Shown here one piece after another: positions 32,480 to 42,961 of a stretch of 64,000 nucleotides of DNA. The notes under the pieces were generated by a model. That model ran no database searches. It had not been told where the DNA came from and was given only the letters and a program-made list of their open reading frames with translations. The stretch comes from Alisma plantago-aquatica. Taxonomy: Eukaryota; Streptophyta; Magnoliopsida; Alismatales; Alismataceae. A program made the position numbers and the translations under genes. How positions within the stretch are numbered: position 1 is the stretch's first letter; every line of letters begins with the position of its first letter. The stretch lies in the NCBI GenBank assembly GCA_963693085.1, contig OY856409.1, positions 297,514,058 to 297,578,057 on the forward strand. Reading direction: 5' to 3'.

Positions 32480-34149
32480 TGCTAACCTTGAGGCACGGGA
32501 GTATAGTAAGCGGACACAATGATAACCCAACTCTCAGGCCCCCACAACGATAAACGGGGTCTGATGTAATGATCAGGGTCGAACACAGGGACAAGGTTGG
32601 TAGTGTTAAGCATGCAGAATCTAACACTTTTATACTCCAGCCGAAGAGGGTATACAAAAGGGTGTTTCCTAAGGAACGGCAGTACACAAACTAAAGTAGT
32701 TTAAAAGAAACAAGAACAACAAGAACAAAAGAAACAAAAGAAATAGAATGAAACAAGTATATGGAAGGAAACCCGGGTTAGGGTTCACCTACTAAAGCAT
32801 CTCACCAACATGCAACATCGTCTCTCTCTCTTGCATACTCTTATCAAGATTACAAACAACCATCAAAAGCATCCATTCCACTCTCTCTCAAGATGAGGAA
32901 AGATCTTAGTCTAAGGGTAGCCTCTCTCTCGAGATGACCACACGTAAACTGCGCAACATAACATATGGTTTTAAAGCCTTAGCATTCTAACACTCTCATG
33001 CATTCATACTACTCCATGACACGTGATAAAAGCGATATTACTCTCTCGAGATATCAAAAATCAAACATCACAAGATGGTAGCTAAGCATACAAGTGGAGC
33101 ATTAAAATAGGTGCATGGAGATAATCTTGATAAGAATATGTATATTCAACAGAAAGAGACAATATACATGTTGGGAGAGCCTTAGTGGCTACTCCCAACC
33201 CAAGTTAAGGTGTTTAGCCGCTCATGCTTGCGGACAGCATAACGACGTTATAGAAAGATAGATTCATGAGATGCCCACAAAGAGAGGAGGGAAGTATAGC
33301 AGGATGGAATGATAGATCTAGAAGGGAAGAAATGTGATATGACACAATACTTCTTCAGATCCAGATCTATCACATGGATGGAATGGACGGTCTTCTTCTC
33401 TCAAAGAAGGGGTCTTCAATCTTTTAGAGATCCAAGACTGATGGATGGGATGGTCTGGGATGAGTCTGGAACGCAGTAGCACTTTGTGGTCCTCAGGATC
33501 TGATCTATGATCTGATGATTTGACAAGGCAGGTGGGTGTGCTATTTATAGGCACATTCCACTAACTTAAGCCTGGACCGCGATCGTAGTCTTGGTTAAGT
33601 GAGGGTGACATTGTGGTCGCAGTCTGTGCTTTATTCATCTTTCACTGCGGTTGAGCTTGGTCGCGGCCTAGCGATAACCTCAGTCGAGGTCTGCTTGTGG
33701 ATTGCATCTGGGCGGTCGAGGTCTTCCCACTCAGTCGCAGTTTGTAAGAGTTCATCAGTGACCACGATTTCCAAGCTGACCACGGTCCTTCTTGATTGCG
33801 GCTTGTAACCACACGGTGACCAATGGTCTATCCTTGAGGCACATGTTCTGATCGTGACCATCCATGAGGTCGCGGTTGAATGATGATCATGGTCTATAAA
33901 CTAGCCGCGATCCCTCCATGTCATCTGATGATCACAATCTCTAGGGAACTCTGGAACCGCGATCGCGGTTGAGGTATTAGTGGACCACAATCACGGTCTT
34001 GATCCATGATCTAGATTTTGAATATACCTGAAACCATGTAAGTGAGGCTTTAGTCAAAAAGATAGAAAAATTATGTGAAAATCTAACAAAAGATATACTA
34101 AAAGTGGTGTAAAATATATACAAAAAGTATGTAAAATAGAGTGTTATCA
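32480..34149 (-). repeat. Athila(-) 5' LTR (approximate borders)
   Basis: On minus it starts TGATAACACTCTATTTTACATAC at 34149, with the same layout as the Athila(+) LTR start. It contains a palindrome array, then a TATA box (CTATAAATAG on minus, 33541-33550). Its end is placed near 32480 because the segment CCCTGTGTTCGACCC...CCCCGT resembles the terminal part of the Athila(+) LTR. No clear tRNA-Asp primer site is left. The second LTR is outside the window, so the ends cannot be confirmed. Confidence 0.6.
33572..34005. promoter_or_regulatory. CGGTCG palindrome array in Athila(-) LTR
   Basis: Sites include GACCGCGATCGTAGTC (33573), TTGTGGTCGCAGTC (about 33611), CACTGCGGTTGAGC, TTGGTCGCGGCC, CTCAGTCGAGGTC (about 33681), GGCGGTCGAGGTC (about 33711) and ACCGCGATCGCGGTTGAGG (about 33956). 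Read on minus, the array precedes the TATA box at 33550-33541 by about 20 bp. Confidence 0.62.
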
Positions 34150-34173
34150 ATACATGAATGAACATTGTTAATT

Positions 34174-34185
34174 GCTCCCCCTCAA
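34174..34185 (-). promoter_or_regulatory. Polypurine tract of SIRE-type element
   Basis: On minus this reads TTGAGGGGGAGC, the usual copia form. It lies just before the expected 3' LTR start and next to the Athila(-) insertion border. Confidence 0.5.
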
Positions 34186-34741
34186 TTCATTCTTACCTAT
34201 TCCTGCATGGTTAATCTATCCACAAACAACCATAGCACATATATATGCTATATGGTCCTCTAGAGAATCACAAGATATGCAAATAATTGACAAGAAAAGG
34301 ATCATTTAAGCAATAAAACAATATGGCTGAGGTCATTTCTCTTCATTTGCCATATAAAAAAGGCCGGGGGTAGAAGATCTAAAAGCACATGTCTTCTCCA
34401 TAGGAACAAGTTAATCAAGAAACCACATATAGCACACACCAAATAGAGACAAAATAGAGAGAAATAAGCAATCCACCATCATAATCAAAATATGGGATAA
34501 CATACCAAGAACTCATAAGACATAGGCAATCAAAGAGTTTAGGGTACATGAGATTAAGATTACAAACTAACCATGTCCTCTCATAATAAAACTACAAACC
34601 AACGAGAAATGATTAGATGATAAAATAGTATGCCTCGGATACAAAGTTCCCAAATGCCTAATACATGATAGTATAAAAAAAGAGATACATATGAGCACTC
34701 TAAAGACTATAGGACTAAATATCTAGGACATATACTGCATC
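34186..34741. other. AT-rich 3' untranslated region of SIRE-type element
   Basis: It lies between the env-like stop and the polypurine tract. No ORF or repeat stands out. Confidence 0.4.
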
Positions 34742-36349
34742 AACTATGCCCTCATCTTCCTTGTCCTAGGGTTGGTAGTCCTCATCATCATTATATGGTG
34801 CAGTAGAGGCATCAATGGTAGCCTCACCATCATCATTAGAAGAACCAACAAAACCATAATCATCCTCGGCATCCTCAACATCATCCTCAGTGTCCTGGTC
34901 TGGCATCTTCTCATCAAGAGGAGGTCTAAAAGAATGACCAGGCCATCAGGCATTCTGCTCATCCCATGACATGCCACATGCATGTAATGCATTTTCTTGT
35001 GGAAAGGTAGGAGGATCAACTCCATCATAACTAGTGAGTAGAGTGGCACCATGGCCAACATGTAGATCCAACAGAGGAAAAGCACCATGGGTAGGTGCAG
35101 GTCCACCATCAATAGTAGGGGTGACATTGGAAGCAGCATGAGGTGAGGGTCAGGGTAGAACTGACTGTATGCATAAGAGGCATAGTCAGCGTGAGGTACT
35201 CCTGGTATGTAGGGTAGGGATGGATGCAGGACAGGTTCATGTGATACATGATCTGGAAGAGGTCCTGGTGAAGATGATCCTAAACCCTAAGGTTGTACGC
35301 ATGTTGATGAATCATGTATCATGTGAGGGCTTCATTTGATACAGAAAAAGAGGCGCTTTCAGGGTGGGGTGGTGGTGATGGAGGTGCCTGGGTGGAGATG
35401 TAGGCTCCATGAGTAGTAGGGGAGGTAGGAAGAAAAGTCTTCTTGATTGTAGTCTCACTGATGGATATTCCTTTCTGACTATATTTGTAGTGGAGATCAT
35501 GGAAAAGAGACTTTTGAGTCATGAAGGCAAAGAGACTACATATCAAGGTAGGATGAGGGGGATGGGTGTCAGAGGTGTTCTTCCTGGAATCAAAATAGGT
35601 CATATGATGAAGAATGTAACGAGACCACTTGACTTCGATATCTTTCAAAAAATAGTAAATTATTACAATGATGCTTTCTGCAATCTCCATTTGATTTTCT
35701 TTGGATGAATATTGCACTTTACCACTAATACAATAAGACAGTTTTTTTATATCAAGGGAAGAGAATGGTAGGTTTGACTTCTTCCTATAAGGGACATTGG
35801 GCTTCTTTAAAACTTATGAATGTTAGGAAGTGTAAGATCATATCTTTTATAGAATGCCTTAGGGACAAGCATATCATGAAACTTAGGGTAGTCAGATCTC
35901 CATGAGTCGATAGTCTCAGTACCATTGTAATTGATATTCATATAATCTTCAAAGATGGTAATTTTGGTACCGACTATCATAGAAGTCAAAACTACTTGGG
36001 TATTGGCTGGTGGCATGATTGTAGTGTAGTTCCATTGGATATTAGCATAAAACTCATGGAACACCTTAGTGATAGTGATACAATTTGAGAAGTCCATGCG
36101 TTCTTCACACAATGTGCTAAGGTGATGGGTTAAAAACACCTCAACAACCTCCTTGATAACATCACTCGTTGAGAAATGAGGCTCATATAAATCTTGAAAT
36201 GGGAAAGAATTCCTAGTAAGGAGTTCCTTATTGTGATATAAAGTTTGAGAGAATATGAAGGAGGTTCCATCAAAAGATATAAGGCAAGGAGAAGAGGAAG
36301 AAGATGGAGCACCAGTTGGGGTGGATCTTTTCCTACAATTTGCAGCCAT
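34742..36349 (-). pseudogene. env-like third ORF of SIRE-type copia element
   Basis: The minus ATG at 36349 opens MAANCRKRSTPTGAPSSSSS, then a segment with SFIFSQTLYHNKELLTRN, then FHEFYANIQWN and VVLTSMIVGTKITIFEDYMNIN. This is the layout of the plant-transposon-protein domain found in SIRE env-like ORFs. A stop near 35807 and frameshifts follow. The C-terminal part (about 34930-34742) is very acidic (PDQDTEDDVEDAEDDYGF on minus). There is no membrane segment. A captured or env-derived origin is debated for the family and cannot be decided here. Confidence 0.55.
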
Positions 36350-36479
36350 CTTAGGGAGAATGGAGATGTAGAGATCACCAATGGAGAAAGAAACCACCAC
36401 GAGTAGGTCACCTATCCACCTAGGTTGAGGTGGGGAGAGACAAGGAAGGAAAAATGAAGGTTGGGAAGGGAAGGTCGAG

Positions 36480-36710
36480 CCTAGGGTTTTAGGACTAAGA
36501 CACTAGAGGTCGGGATCAGTCAATTTTTCTCTAGTCGAGAGGGAGAAAAGTTGGTCGATGCCCCTTTTTAGTTTAATCCGATTGCACGATCGGTAGAGTT
36601 CAGTTGGTTGGAAACTCGACCGAACAAGCAGTTCAACTAAGTCCTCTGATGGTGATCAATCGAGTTGTATCAGGACAAACTCGACTGAATGGTCAACCAA
36701 TCTAAACCTT
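36480..36710. promoter_or_regulatory. CGACC/CGATCG motif cluster between pol and env-like ORF
   Basis: Loosely spaced sites include GGTCGAG (about 36472), GAGGTCGGGATC, TAGTCGAGAG, TTGGTCGATG, GCACGATCGG, AACTCGACCGAAC (about 36624), CAATCGAGTTG and AACTCGACTGAATGGTC (about 36680). The position matches the arrays in the Athila elements. No TATA box follows on minus, only a telo-box-like AAACCCTAGG. Confidence 0.4.
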
Positions 36711-36947
36711 AGAAAATTTAATTCCAAGCCTCTAGCATGCAATATAAATTTAGTTTTCTAGCCTACCATGTATTATAGACATATTGAGGCACATTTCACT
36801 CATCATATGGTACTATTTTGTAATAAAACATTTGTTTGCGAGAAGTACCAAAAACAAGAGAAACAAGGCATGATAACATGACAATTTTAGCATTTAGCAA
36901 GCATAAAGTGAGAAAGACATGAGAAAAACATATAGGAATGATAGCAT

Positions 36948-37556
36948 CTAGCTAGATTGCATGTCAATGTCATCAAGAGAAGTTATGAGAAGTTTTGATC
37001 TAATATAAGCAAATTGCTCTCTAGCTAGAGGTTTAGTGAAGAGGTTTGCAAGCTGATTCTTCGTGTCCACATGCATGATATAAATATCCTTCTTGGAAAT
37101 GTGGTCACCAAGAAAGTGATGACAAACCTCTATATGTTTAGCATTTCTATGCAATATAGCACTATAAGACAACTTAATTGAACTAGTATTATCATAATAG
37201 ATAGGAGAAGCATCAAAATGAATGTTAAAGTTTTGGAACACTTGCTTCATCCATAGGACTTGGACACAACAACTCCCAGCTGCAATGTATTCAACCTTGG
37301 TAGTTGAAAGAGCCGCAATATTTTGTTTCATAGAGAACCAAGAAACTAGGCATGATCCTAGGAAGAATAAAGTTCCACTTGTGCACTTTCTATCAATCAA
37401 ACAACCTAGATAATCATCATCACTATAGGTCGTAAGAGTAAAGTCCCTTGACTTGGGATACCAAGTCCAAAATTTTGAGTTTTGGCTAGATACCTCAAAA
37501 TCCTCTTCACTACTATGAGATGTGATTTTCTTGGACTTGATTGAAAGAGAGCACAC
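36948..37556 (-). pseudogene. SIRE-type RNase H domain
   Basis: This is one continuous minus frame. It shows TYSDDDYLGCLIDRKCTSG (first catalytic Asp), STTKVEYIAAGSC (Glu), YYDNTSSIKL (Asp), KHIEVCHHFL and DTKNQLANLFTKPLAREQF. These are the standard Ty1/copia RNase H signatures in order. The N terminus before residue 30 is in a shifted frame. This is the best-preserved domain of the element. Confidence 0.88.
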
Positions 37557-37639
37557 AAGCCAACACTAAACATTATATTAGGTCTAGAGGCAGTCAAATA
37601 AAGTAAACTTCCAATTATACCTCTATCGAGATTCTCATC

Positions 37640-38903
37640 TAATGTTTCTTCTTTCTCATCTTTATCAAGCTTGGCGGTGTTTGACATGGGGGTGTCCATT
37701 GATATGATGTTCTCCATCCCAAAGCACTTAAGTAGTTCACTGGTGTACTTGCCTTGGTTGATGAAGTTCCCATCTTCCGTTGTTTGATCTGAAAGCCAAG
37801 GAAGAAAGTAAGCTCCCCCATCATGCTCATCTCAAACTCACTCTACATAAGAGAACTAAACCCTTGCAAAGATCAAGATCAGTCTCTCCAAAAATAATAT
37901 TATAATCATAAATTTAAATACTCAAGAAATTGCTAGAAGTGTGTTTTAGAAACAAGGTAGAATTGACTTTGCCAATGATATAGCCATTGTCTAGAAAAAA
38001 GTTCTTTCGTTTCTCATACCAAGCTCTAGGGGCTTGTTTGAGACCATAGAGACATTTTTGTAACAAATAAACATGGTTAGGTAATTTATCATGTTCAAAG
38101 TCTGAAGGTTGAGCAACAAATACTTCCTCCTAAATTGTACCATTCAAAAATAAACTTTTAACATCCATTTGATAAAGCAGGAAATTCGTATAACTAGCAA
38201 AAGCAAGTAACATTTTAATTGACTCAAGTCTTGCTACAAGTGCATATGTTTCATCAAAATCAATACCTTCCTATTGATTGTAGCCTTGATCAACTAACCT
38301 TGCTTTATTCCTTACCACTTTGTCACTTTCATCAAGCTTGTTGTGGTAGAATCACTTAGTGCCAATGATATTTCTATCACTTGGTCTTGGCACAAAGGTC
38401 CATACTTTGTTCTTCTTGAAATGTTCCAACTCTTCTTGCATGGCAAGGATCCATTCATCATCCTTGAGAGTTTCTTTGACATCTTTTGGCTTGTGTTGAG
38501 AGATGAAAGCATTGTCAGCTTGTTCTTTGTTGAAAGAAACCTACATCCTCACCCTTTCAAAAGGTTTACCTATGATGAGCTCTTTAGGATGATGATTTGT
38601 AAAGCGGGGAGTTGGATCCTTCGTTTCTTCTTTTTTCTCGTATTTATCAACTAACACCTCTTTTCCTTTATCAACAATGTTGAGCTCTTTCAAGTGAGGG
38701 ATTACCTCATCTGCAACATCATCATTAACAATATTCTTGAAAATAGAGGGGTTAGTATCAACAAATCCAACATTGATAGATTCTTCTACTTTAGACAAAT
38801 TAATGTTAAATACTCTATAAGCCTTGCTAGTAGTGCTATAGCCAAGAAAGAAAGCCTTGTAGGACTTCTGATCAAACTTGTTGAGGGAATCCTTGATGTT
38901 CAA
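37640..38903 (-). pseudogene. SIRE-type reverse transcriptase and upstream linker
   Basis: The minus ORF 38903-38541 holds the integrase-RT linker (DQKSYKAFFLGYSTTSKAYRVFN). RT follows in pieces: WTFVPRP, KARLV, GIDFDETYALVARLESIKMLLAFA and CLYGLKQAPRAWYEK. Where YVDD is expected, the sequence reads YDYNIIFG (complement at about 37889-37911), so both catalytic Asp are lost. Then LTFFLGFQIKQ and the 37717-37406 piece (GSLLYLTASRPNIMF, RILRYLAKTQNFGL). Several stops. Non-functional. Confidence 0.85.
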
Positions 38904-39268
38904 AACAAAATAAAGACAACCAAAACATGAAAGAAATCAATGGAAGGCTTTCTACCACACCTTATCTCATATGGGGTTTTATTCAAAGATGGATGAGTGA
39001 AAACTCAATTTTGCACAAAACATGAAGTACTAACTGCTTAGGCCCAAAACTTCTTTGGAGTATCATACTCTAGAAGCAGAGTTCTAGACATTTCCTATAG
39101 TTACCTATTCTTTCTCTCTACAATCACATTTTGTTGAGGTGTTCAAGGTGAAGAAAAGTTATGTGCATACCCAGATTCCTCACAAAAACATTCAAACAAG
39201 CCATTTTCAAACTCTCCCCCATGATCACTGTGGATAGAAATGATCCAGCAAGAAGCCCTACTTTCAAT

Positions 39269-39748
39269 TCATTTGCAAAAAGTAAAGAAAACATCAAGAG
39301 TGTCGATTTTTAAAACAAGAAAGAAAGTCCAAGTATATCGAGAAAAATCATTGACAATCATAAAATAATACTTGCTACCATGAAGCAGTTGTGTACGCAT
39401 TGTTCCAAATAGATCAATGTGAAGAAGCTCAAGAGCTCTTTTGTTACTAAGAACTCCTTTGGATTTGAAGGAGGACTTTGTTTGCTTTCCTTGGGTACAA
39501 GGTTGGGATTCCTCATCCTTTTTAAAATCCAATTTAGGAAGTCCTTTTACCAAATCCTTTTTTCTTAACTTTTGCAACCGATGCATATTTATATGACCAA
39601 GCCTACGGTGCCACAAAGAAATATCATTCAAACTGGCAACAAGACATATACCAACAATAGGCTTAATAGAGTCAAGAAAAATAACATAGAGATTACCATT
39701 TCTAGTTCCCTTATTTATAACATTATAGGAGAGGGAATCTAGGAGCAA
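39269..39748 (-). pseudogene. SIRE-type integrase N-terminal part
   Basis: This minus ORF of 159 codons has LWHRRLGHINMHRLQKL, the GAG-pre-integrase zinc-binding region (HX..H). A second half of the finger shows CTQGKQTKSSFKS with one Cys. The core then begins with LLHIDLFGTMRTQLLHGSKYYFMIVNDFSRYTWTFFL (first two catalytic Asp). It ends before the catalytic Glu, and degraded sequence continues to about 38950. Confidence 0.87.
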
Positions 39749-39786
39749 GTATTCAGGTGAGGTAAAAAGAACATTATAGTTCTCTT

Positions 39787-40650
39787 GTATATAAAATTAT
39801 AGTGAAGCTTTTGTAAGGAGGTTAGAACTCTAGTTAGAGGAGCACCAACTAGCACCAACCAAAGAGCCCTGAAGAGCTAAACCATAGAGTCGAGCTAAAG
39901 ACTACAAATTAGCACTTCTTGGGAGGCAACCCAAGGACTTCCAACTCTCTTTTCTGTCATTTAGACTATCTTCTTTTAATATACTAATCTTAGTTTTAAT
40001 ACCAGTCCTTTTGATTTCATAATTTCCAATGCACATAGTTTCATTTATATGCCCCTTTAAATGCTTATTTTTTAGTCTTAGTTATCTTTCTTTGATAAAA
40101 CAAAAATAACAAGGTTCTGGGTATCAGTCTCTACATGTAGCAGAGATATCGATCGCTATGACCAACTAGGCATAATGAGCGGAATAGAAAAATTGATCAT
40201 AGCAATCGATAACTATTCAACATTAGCGACCGCCATTACCTTTTCATATTTAGCAATCTCTATCTTCGTGGTTGTTGCTAAACCGACATCAAATCTAGGG
40301 TATATATATCCCTTCCACTAAAACCCTTTCCCCTACTTTGCAACCTCTACACAGCTATGCAGGCAATTTGAGGACGAATTGGAGTCCAAGAACCAGTGAC
40401 AACATAGGTGAATCTGCCGCCAACGAGCCATGCCAACAATTATCAAAGCACTAACCCCCTCTACTAGAAGTTTTCTCTCTCTTATTGCCTTATTCCCAAC
40501 CAACCTACTACAACCCCCTCTCCTCATTTCCATTTCTCTACTGACCATTTTCTTTGGGATTCTGATCAATGTGGTTTCACAGGATCCTCCTTCTCCTTCC
40601 TGGATCTATTTGCTTTGTGATGTTTTCGTGATCCCATTATAAATGATGGC
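39787..40650 (+). mobile_element. Athila-like post-pol fragment on plus
   Basis: AGTCGAGCTAAAGAC...TTCTTGGGAGGCAACCCAAGG (about 39889-39935) is the motif found just after pol in Athila/Tat elements. About 210 bp later a series of AT-flanked CGATCG/CGACCG sites begins: ATATCGATCGCTAT (40146), AGCAATCGATAA (about 40204), AGCGACCGCCAT (about 40228), AGCAATCTCTAT (about 40250). TATATATA follows at 40301. No ORF is recognisable after it. Both ends are abrupt junctions with copia sequence. Confidence 0.55.
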
Positions 40651-40654
40651 ATCG

Positions 40655-41971
40655 CCTTGTCTCCCCTTTTCCCTTTTTCCCACAATCTGGGTAAAAATTT
40701 ATGGAGCACCATAGGCTCTTAACAATTCTAATCATAGATAACAGATTGATAGGGAATTTTGGAACATATAAAGTAGAACATAATAAAAGACTTCCAGGAG
40801 TTCATATATTCTCAATTCCTAAAATGGGTGTCTGAGAGCCATCGGCAAGCATAACATGTGGAATAGTGGAAGTTTTATGCACTAGAAAATAAAGTAGAAT
40901 TGCCAATAATATGGGAAGTTGCACCAGAGTCGACCACCCATGTATTTTTACCAGTTTGTTCTAGTAGAGCATAATTTCCATCAGTAGAAGTCTCAGTAGA
41001 GGAAGCTAGCCGTGCTTGGAGCAATTTCTCAAACTTGAATTGGATCCAGTCTGTAGAGGGTGGAGCAGACAAAGAAGCAGTGGTGTCAGACTATGCTGAC
41101 ATAACTTGATTTGCCCACGCAAGTTTGCCATGCTTGATCCAGCATCAGTCTTCGGTATGTTTGGTGCACTTGTAGAAGTTGCAGTAGCATTACTCAGTAG
41201 AAGAGGAGTTAGAACCGAGTACAAACCACAACCAGGGCCGGTAGTAGACCGCCCTCGACCGAATCCTCAACCTCGTCCATGACTATAAAAAGAATCACTA
41301 GAGTGACAACAAGGGTTGTATTATCAGAAGAGTCAGGAGTCACTTGAGAGACAGAAGGTAAGGGTTGTACATGTTTCAAAATATATTACAAAGTAGGTAG
41401 AGGATCATCAGATAGAATCTGATCAACAACACCTGCAAAGGAGGGTGGTAACCCAGACAAGAACTAAACAAGTTGAAGCTCATTGTGTTGTTGTTGGGCT
41501 TCCTTAATATCATTCGTGAGAGGATGGTAGATTTCGAATTCATCCCAGAGTGTGCAACACTAATTATAGTTGTCTTCTATAGGATTAGTATTGGTGTACT
41601 CTTTCTTGGTCAAGTTTTTGAAGATATCAAACACTTTCTTTGGATTTTGCTGATGAGAGTACGTGTGGTAAAGTTGATCCCACATGTCCTTATCCGTCGA
41701 CAGTCGTAGGAGAGATTGGATGATTTTAGGCTCAACATTATTGCTAGGTCGTAATACTAGAATCTTCTTTGTTATATAGATCATATGCCTGCTTTTTATC
41801 ATCATCAGTAGTTGTAGCAAGAGCATATGGGCCTTTAGTAGAAACATGAGAATAGTGTCCTTGAGCCTTGACATAAAGATCAAAAGATGTCGCTAAGGTG
41901 ATAGTTTGAGCCATCATCCAACTTGATAGTAGTGACACACAGATTTCGAAGCGGATCGGTAGATGCCATGA
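40655..41971 (-). pseudogene. Copia gag-protease pseudogene
   Basis: On minus, the start MASTDPLRN (ATG at 41971) leads to ATSFDLYVKAQGHYSH. Next come IIQSLLRLSTDKDMWDQLYHTYSHQQNPKKVFDIF (copia Gag UBN2-type) and a zinc knuckle in which the second Cys is Tyr and a TGA replaces a codon before the last Cys (about 41190-41140). LQARLASSTETS and WVVDSGATSHI follow, with the protease Asp intact. Several frameshifts. The lost Cys and the stop are transitions. Confidence 0.75.
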
Positions 41972-42011
41972 GTCAGGTAGTATGCAAGATAGAAAAGAAG
42001 GCAGGAGCAAC

Positions 42012-42734
42012 AGTCAGCAGATAGAAACAGTAGGCAAGAATAGTAGGCATGTAGCATTCAGTAGAAAAGAACAGCAGCAGAAACCCAACACATGGGTAGA
42101 TTTAGTAACACCTGCATGGGGGTAAAAGAGAGCAGTAGGAGATCTGACGTATCAGATCCCAGAAACCCACGTAGGGTCAACAGAAGATATAGAAAAACCT
42201 ACACCAACATGGAGGAAGAACTACTCCACCATGAGGCGTAGGCAAGTAGGAAGCGAGAACCAGTTACACCGTCAACGTGCTATAACTGGAAAGTTGTCAA
42301 AGACGTCCAGAGAGTAGAGGGGAAGGGAAAGATTATTTGTGGTGGCTATCTGGAGGGAGATATGGTTGGAAAATGGTGGCGTAAGAGAGGGGGGAAGGAG
42401 AGGAGGTAGAGAGGGTTGTTTGTAGGGGCAGGGAAGCAACAACTATGTTGAGTAGAGGTGGTGGTGGCAGGTGGTGAATAGGGGGTGATGGGGGGTGGCG
42501 GCAGGTGTAGGAGAAGGGATGGAGGGTGGTGGAGGGATGATGGGGTGGAGAGGGAGAGGTGGAGGGTGGTGGAGAGGGAGAGGGGATAGTTGTAGGTGCA
42601 GGGATGGGGCAGGGGCAGTACCGACGACGACATAGGAGGTGGTGACTGGAAGGGTAGATGATGAGGGGCAAAGGAGGGGTGGCGGCTAGGGTTTATGATG
42701 GCATAGGTTAGGGTTAGGGTGGGAAGGGTTTAAG
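42012..42734. other. Leader of the second copia element
   Basis: On plus it is G-rich (GGTGG repeats, 42330-42680) and on minus C-rich with CCACC repeats. ORFs there are low-complexity. It lies between the LTR and gag. GGTTAGGGTTAGGGTGGG at about 42707 is telomere-like by composition. Confidence 0.45.
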
Positions 42735-42906
42735 GAGGATCACAGTGCTCTTCTATCTAGAATAATGAAAGCCTTTGTATTAGATGAGTAAAACAATTAC
42801 AGAGGTCTCTCTTTTATAGGACAAGAGAGTAAAGCATAAAATAGAGACAAGAAATATGGGATAAAAGAAAGAGGCTAATAGACAAGACCACTCTAAATCC
42901 CATAAC

Positions 42907-42934
42907 ACAATAATAATAATAATAATAATAATAA
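42907..42934 (+). repeat. (AAT)n microsatellite in copia LTR
   Basis: About nine AAT units lie inside the LTR of the second copia element. Confidence 0.9.
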
Positions 42935-42961
42935 ACCCAGTAAAATATATATATACTAACA

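Larger units (their letters stand above)
1..34149 (-). mobile_element. Athila-lineage Ty3/gypsy retrotransposon on minus, Athila(-), 3' LTR off-window
   Basis: Minus-strand order, read right to left, is 5' LTR (about 34149-32480), gag with a zinc knuckle (32330-31000), the start of reverse transcriptase (30495-29869), the rest of RT/RNase H (29310-28035), integrase (27892-26830), a spacer with CGGTCG palindrome arrays (26565-25551), then an ORF1/env-like gene (25420-24493 and 1460-1). The copy is split by Athila(+) (1461-24492) and by a LINE fragment (29313-29859). The protease cannot be found between gag and RT. Many stops and frameshifts are present and a catalytic integrase residue is lost, so it is an old dead copy. 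It carries later insertions, so it was in place before Athila(+). Its 3' LTR must lie left of the window, which leaves element age untestable here. Confidence 0.88.
34150..39786 (-). mobile_element. SIRE-type Ty1/copia retrotransposon remnant on minus
   Basis: Minus-strand order is integrase (39748-39269), RT (about 38900-37640), RNase H (37556-36948), a spacer with CGACC sites (36710-36480), an env-like ORF (36349-34742), then a polypurine tract (complement of GCTCCCCCTCAA, 34174-34185). Athila(-) starts 25 bp further on and probably inserted next to or inside its 3' LTR. Gag and protease are missing because the homology stops at 39786. It is degenerate throughout. Confidence 0.75.
40655..42961 (-). 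mobile_element. Second Ty1/copia element on minus: LTR, gag, start of protease
   Basis: Read on minus: the LTR begins TGTTAGTATATATATATTTTAC at 42961 and extends to about 42735, with a TATA box (TATAAAAG, complement at about 42813). A C-rich leader, gag (41971-41080) and the protease active site WVVDSGATSHI follow, and the homology ends near 40655 after a LYVPKF-type motif. Integrase and RT are absent. The LTR start abuts CACTA transposase sequence, so it probably inserted into that transposon. No clear primer site is visible. Confidence 0.72.

Noticed and set aside
42333..42671. 112-codon Pro-rich minus ORF
   Set aside because: Product of a C-rich repeat tract in the copia leader. No domain, and alternative frames are equally open.
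42705..42725. Interstitial telomere repeat (GGTTAGGGTTAGGG)
   Set aside because: Only about two units and in a G-rich leader. Plant telomere repeat is TTTAGGG, which this does not match.
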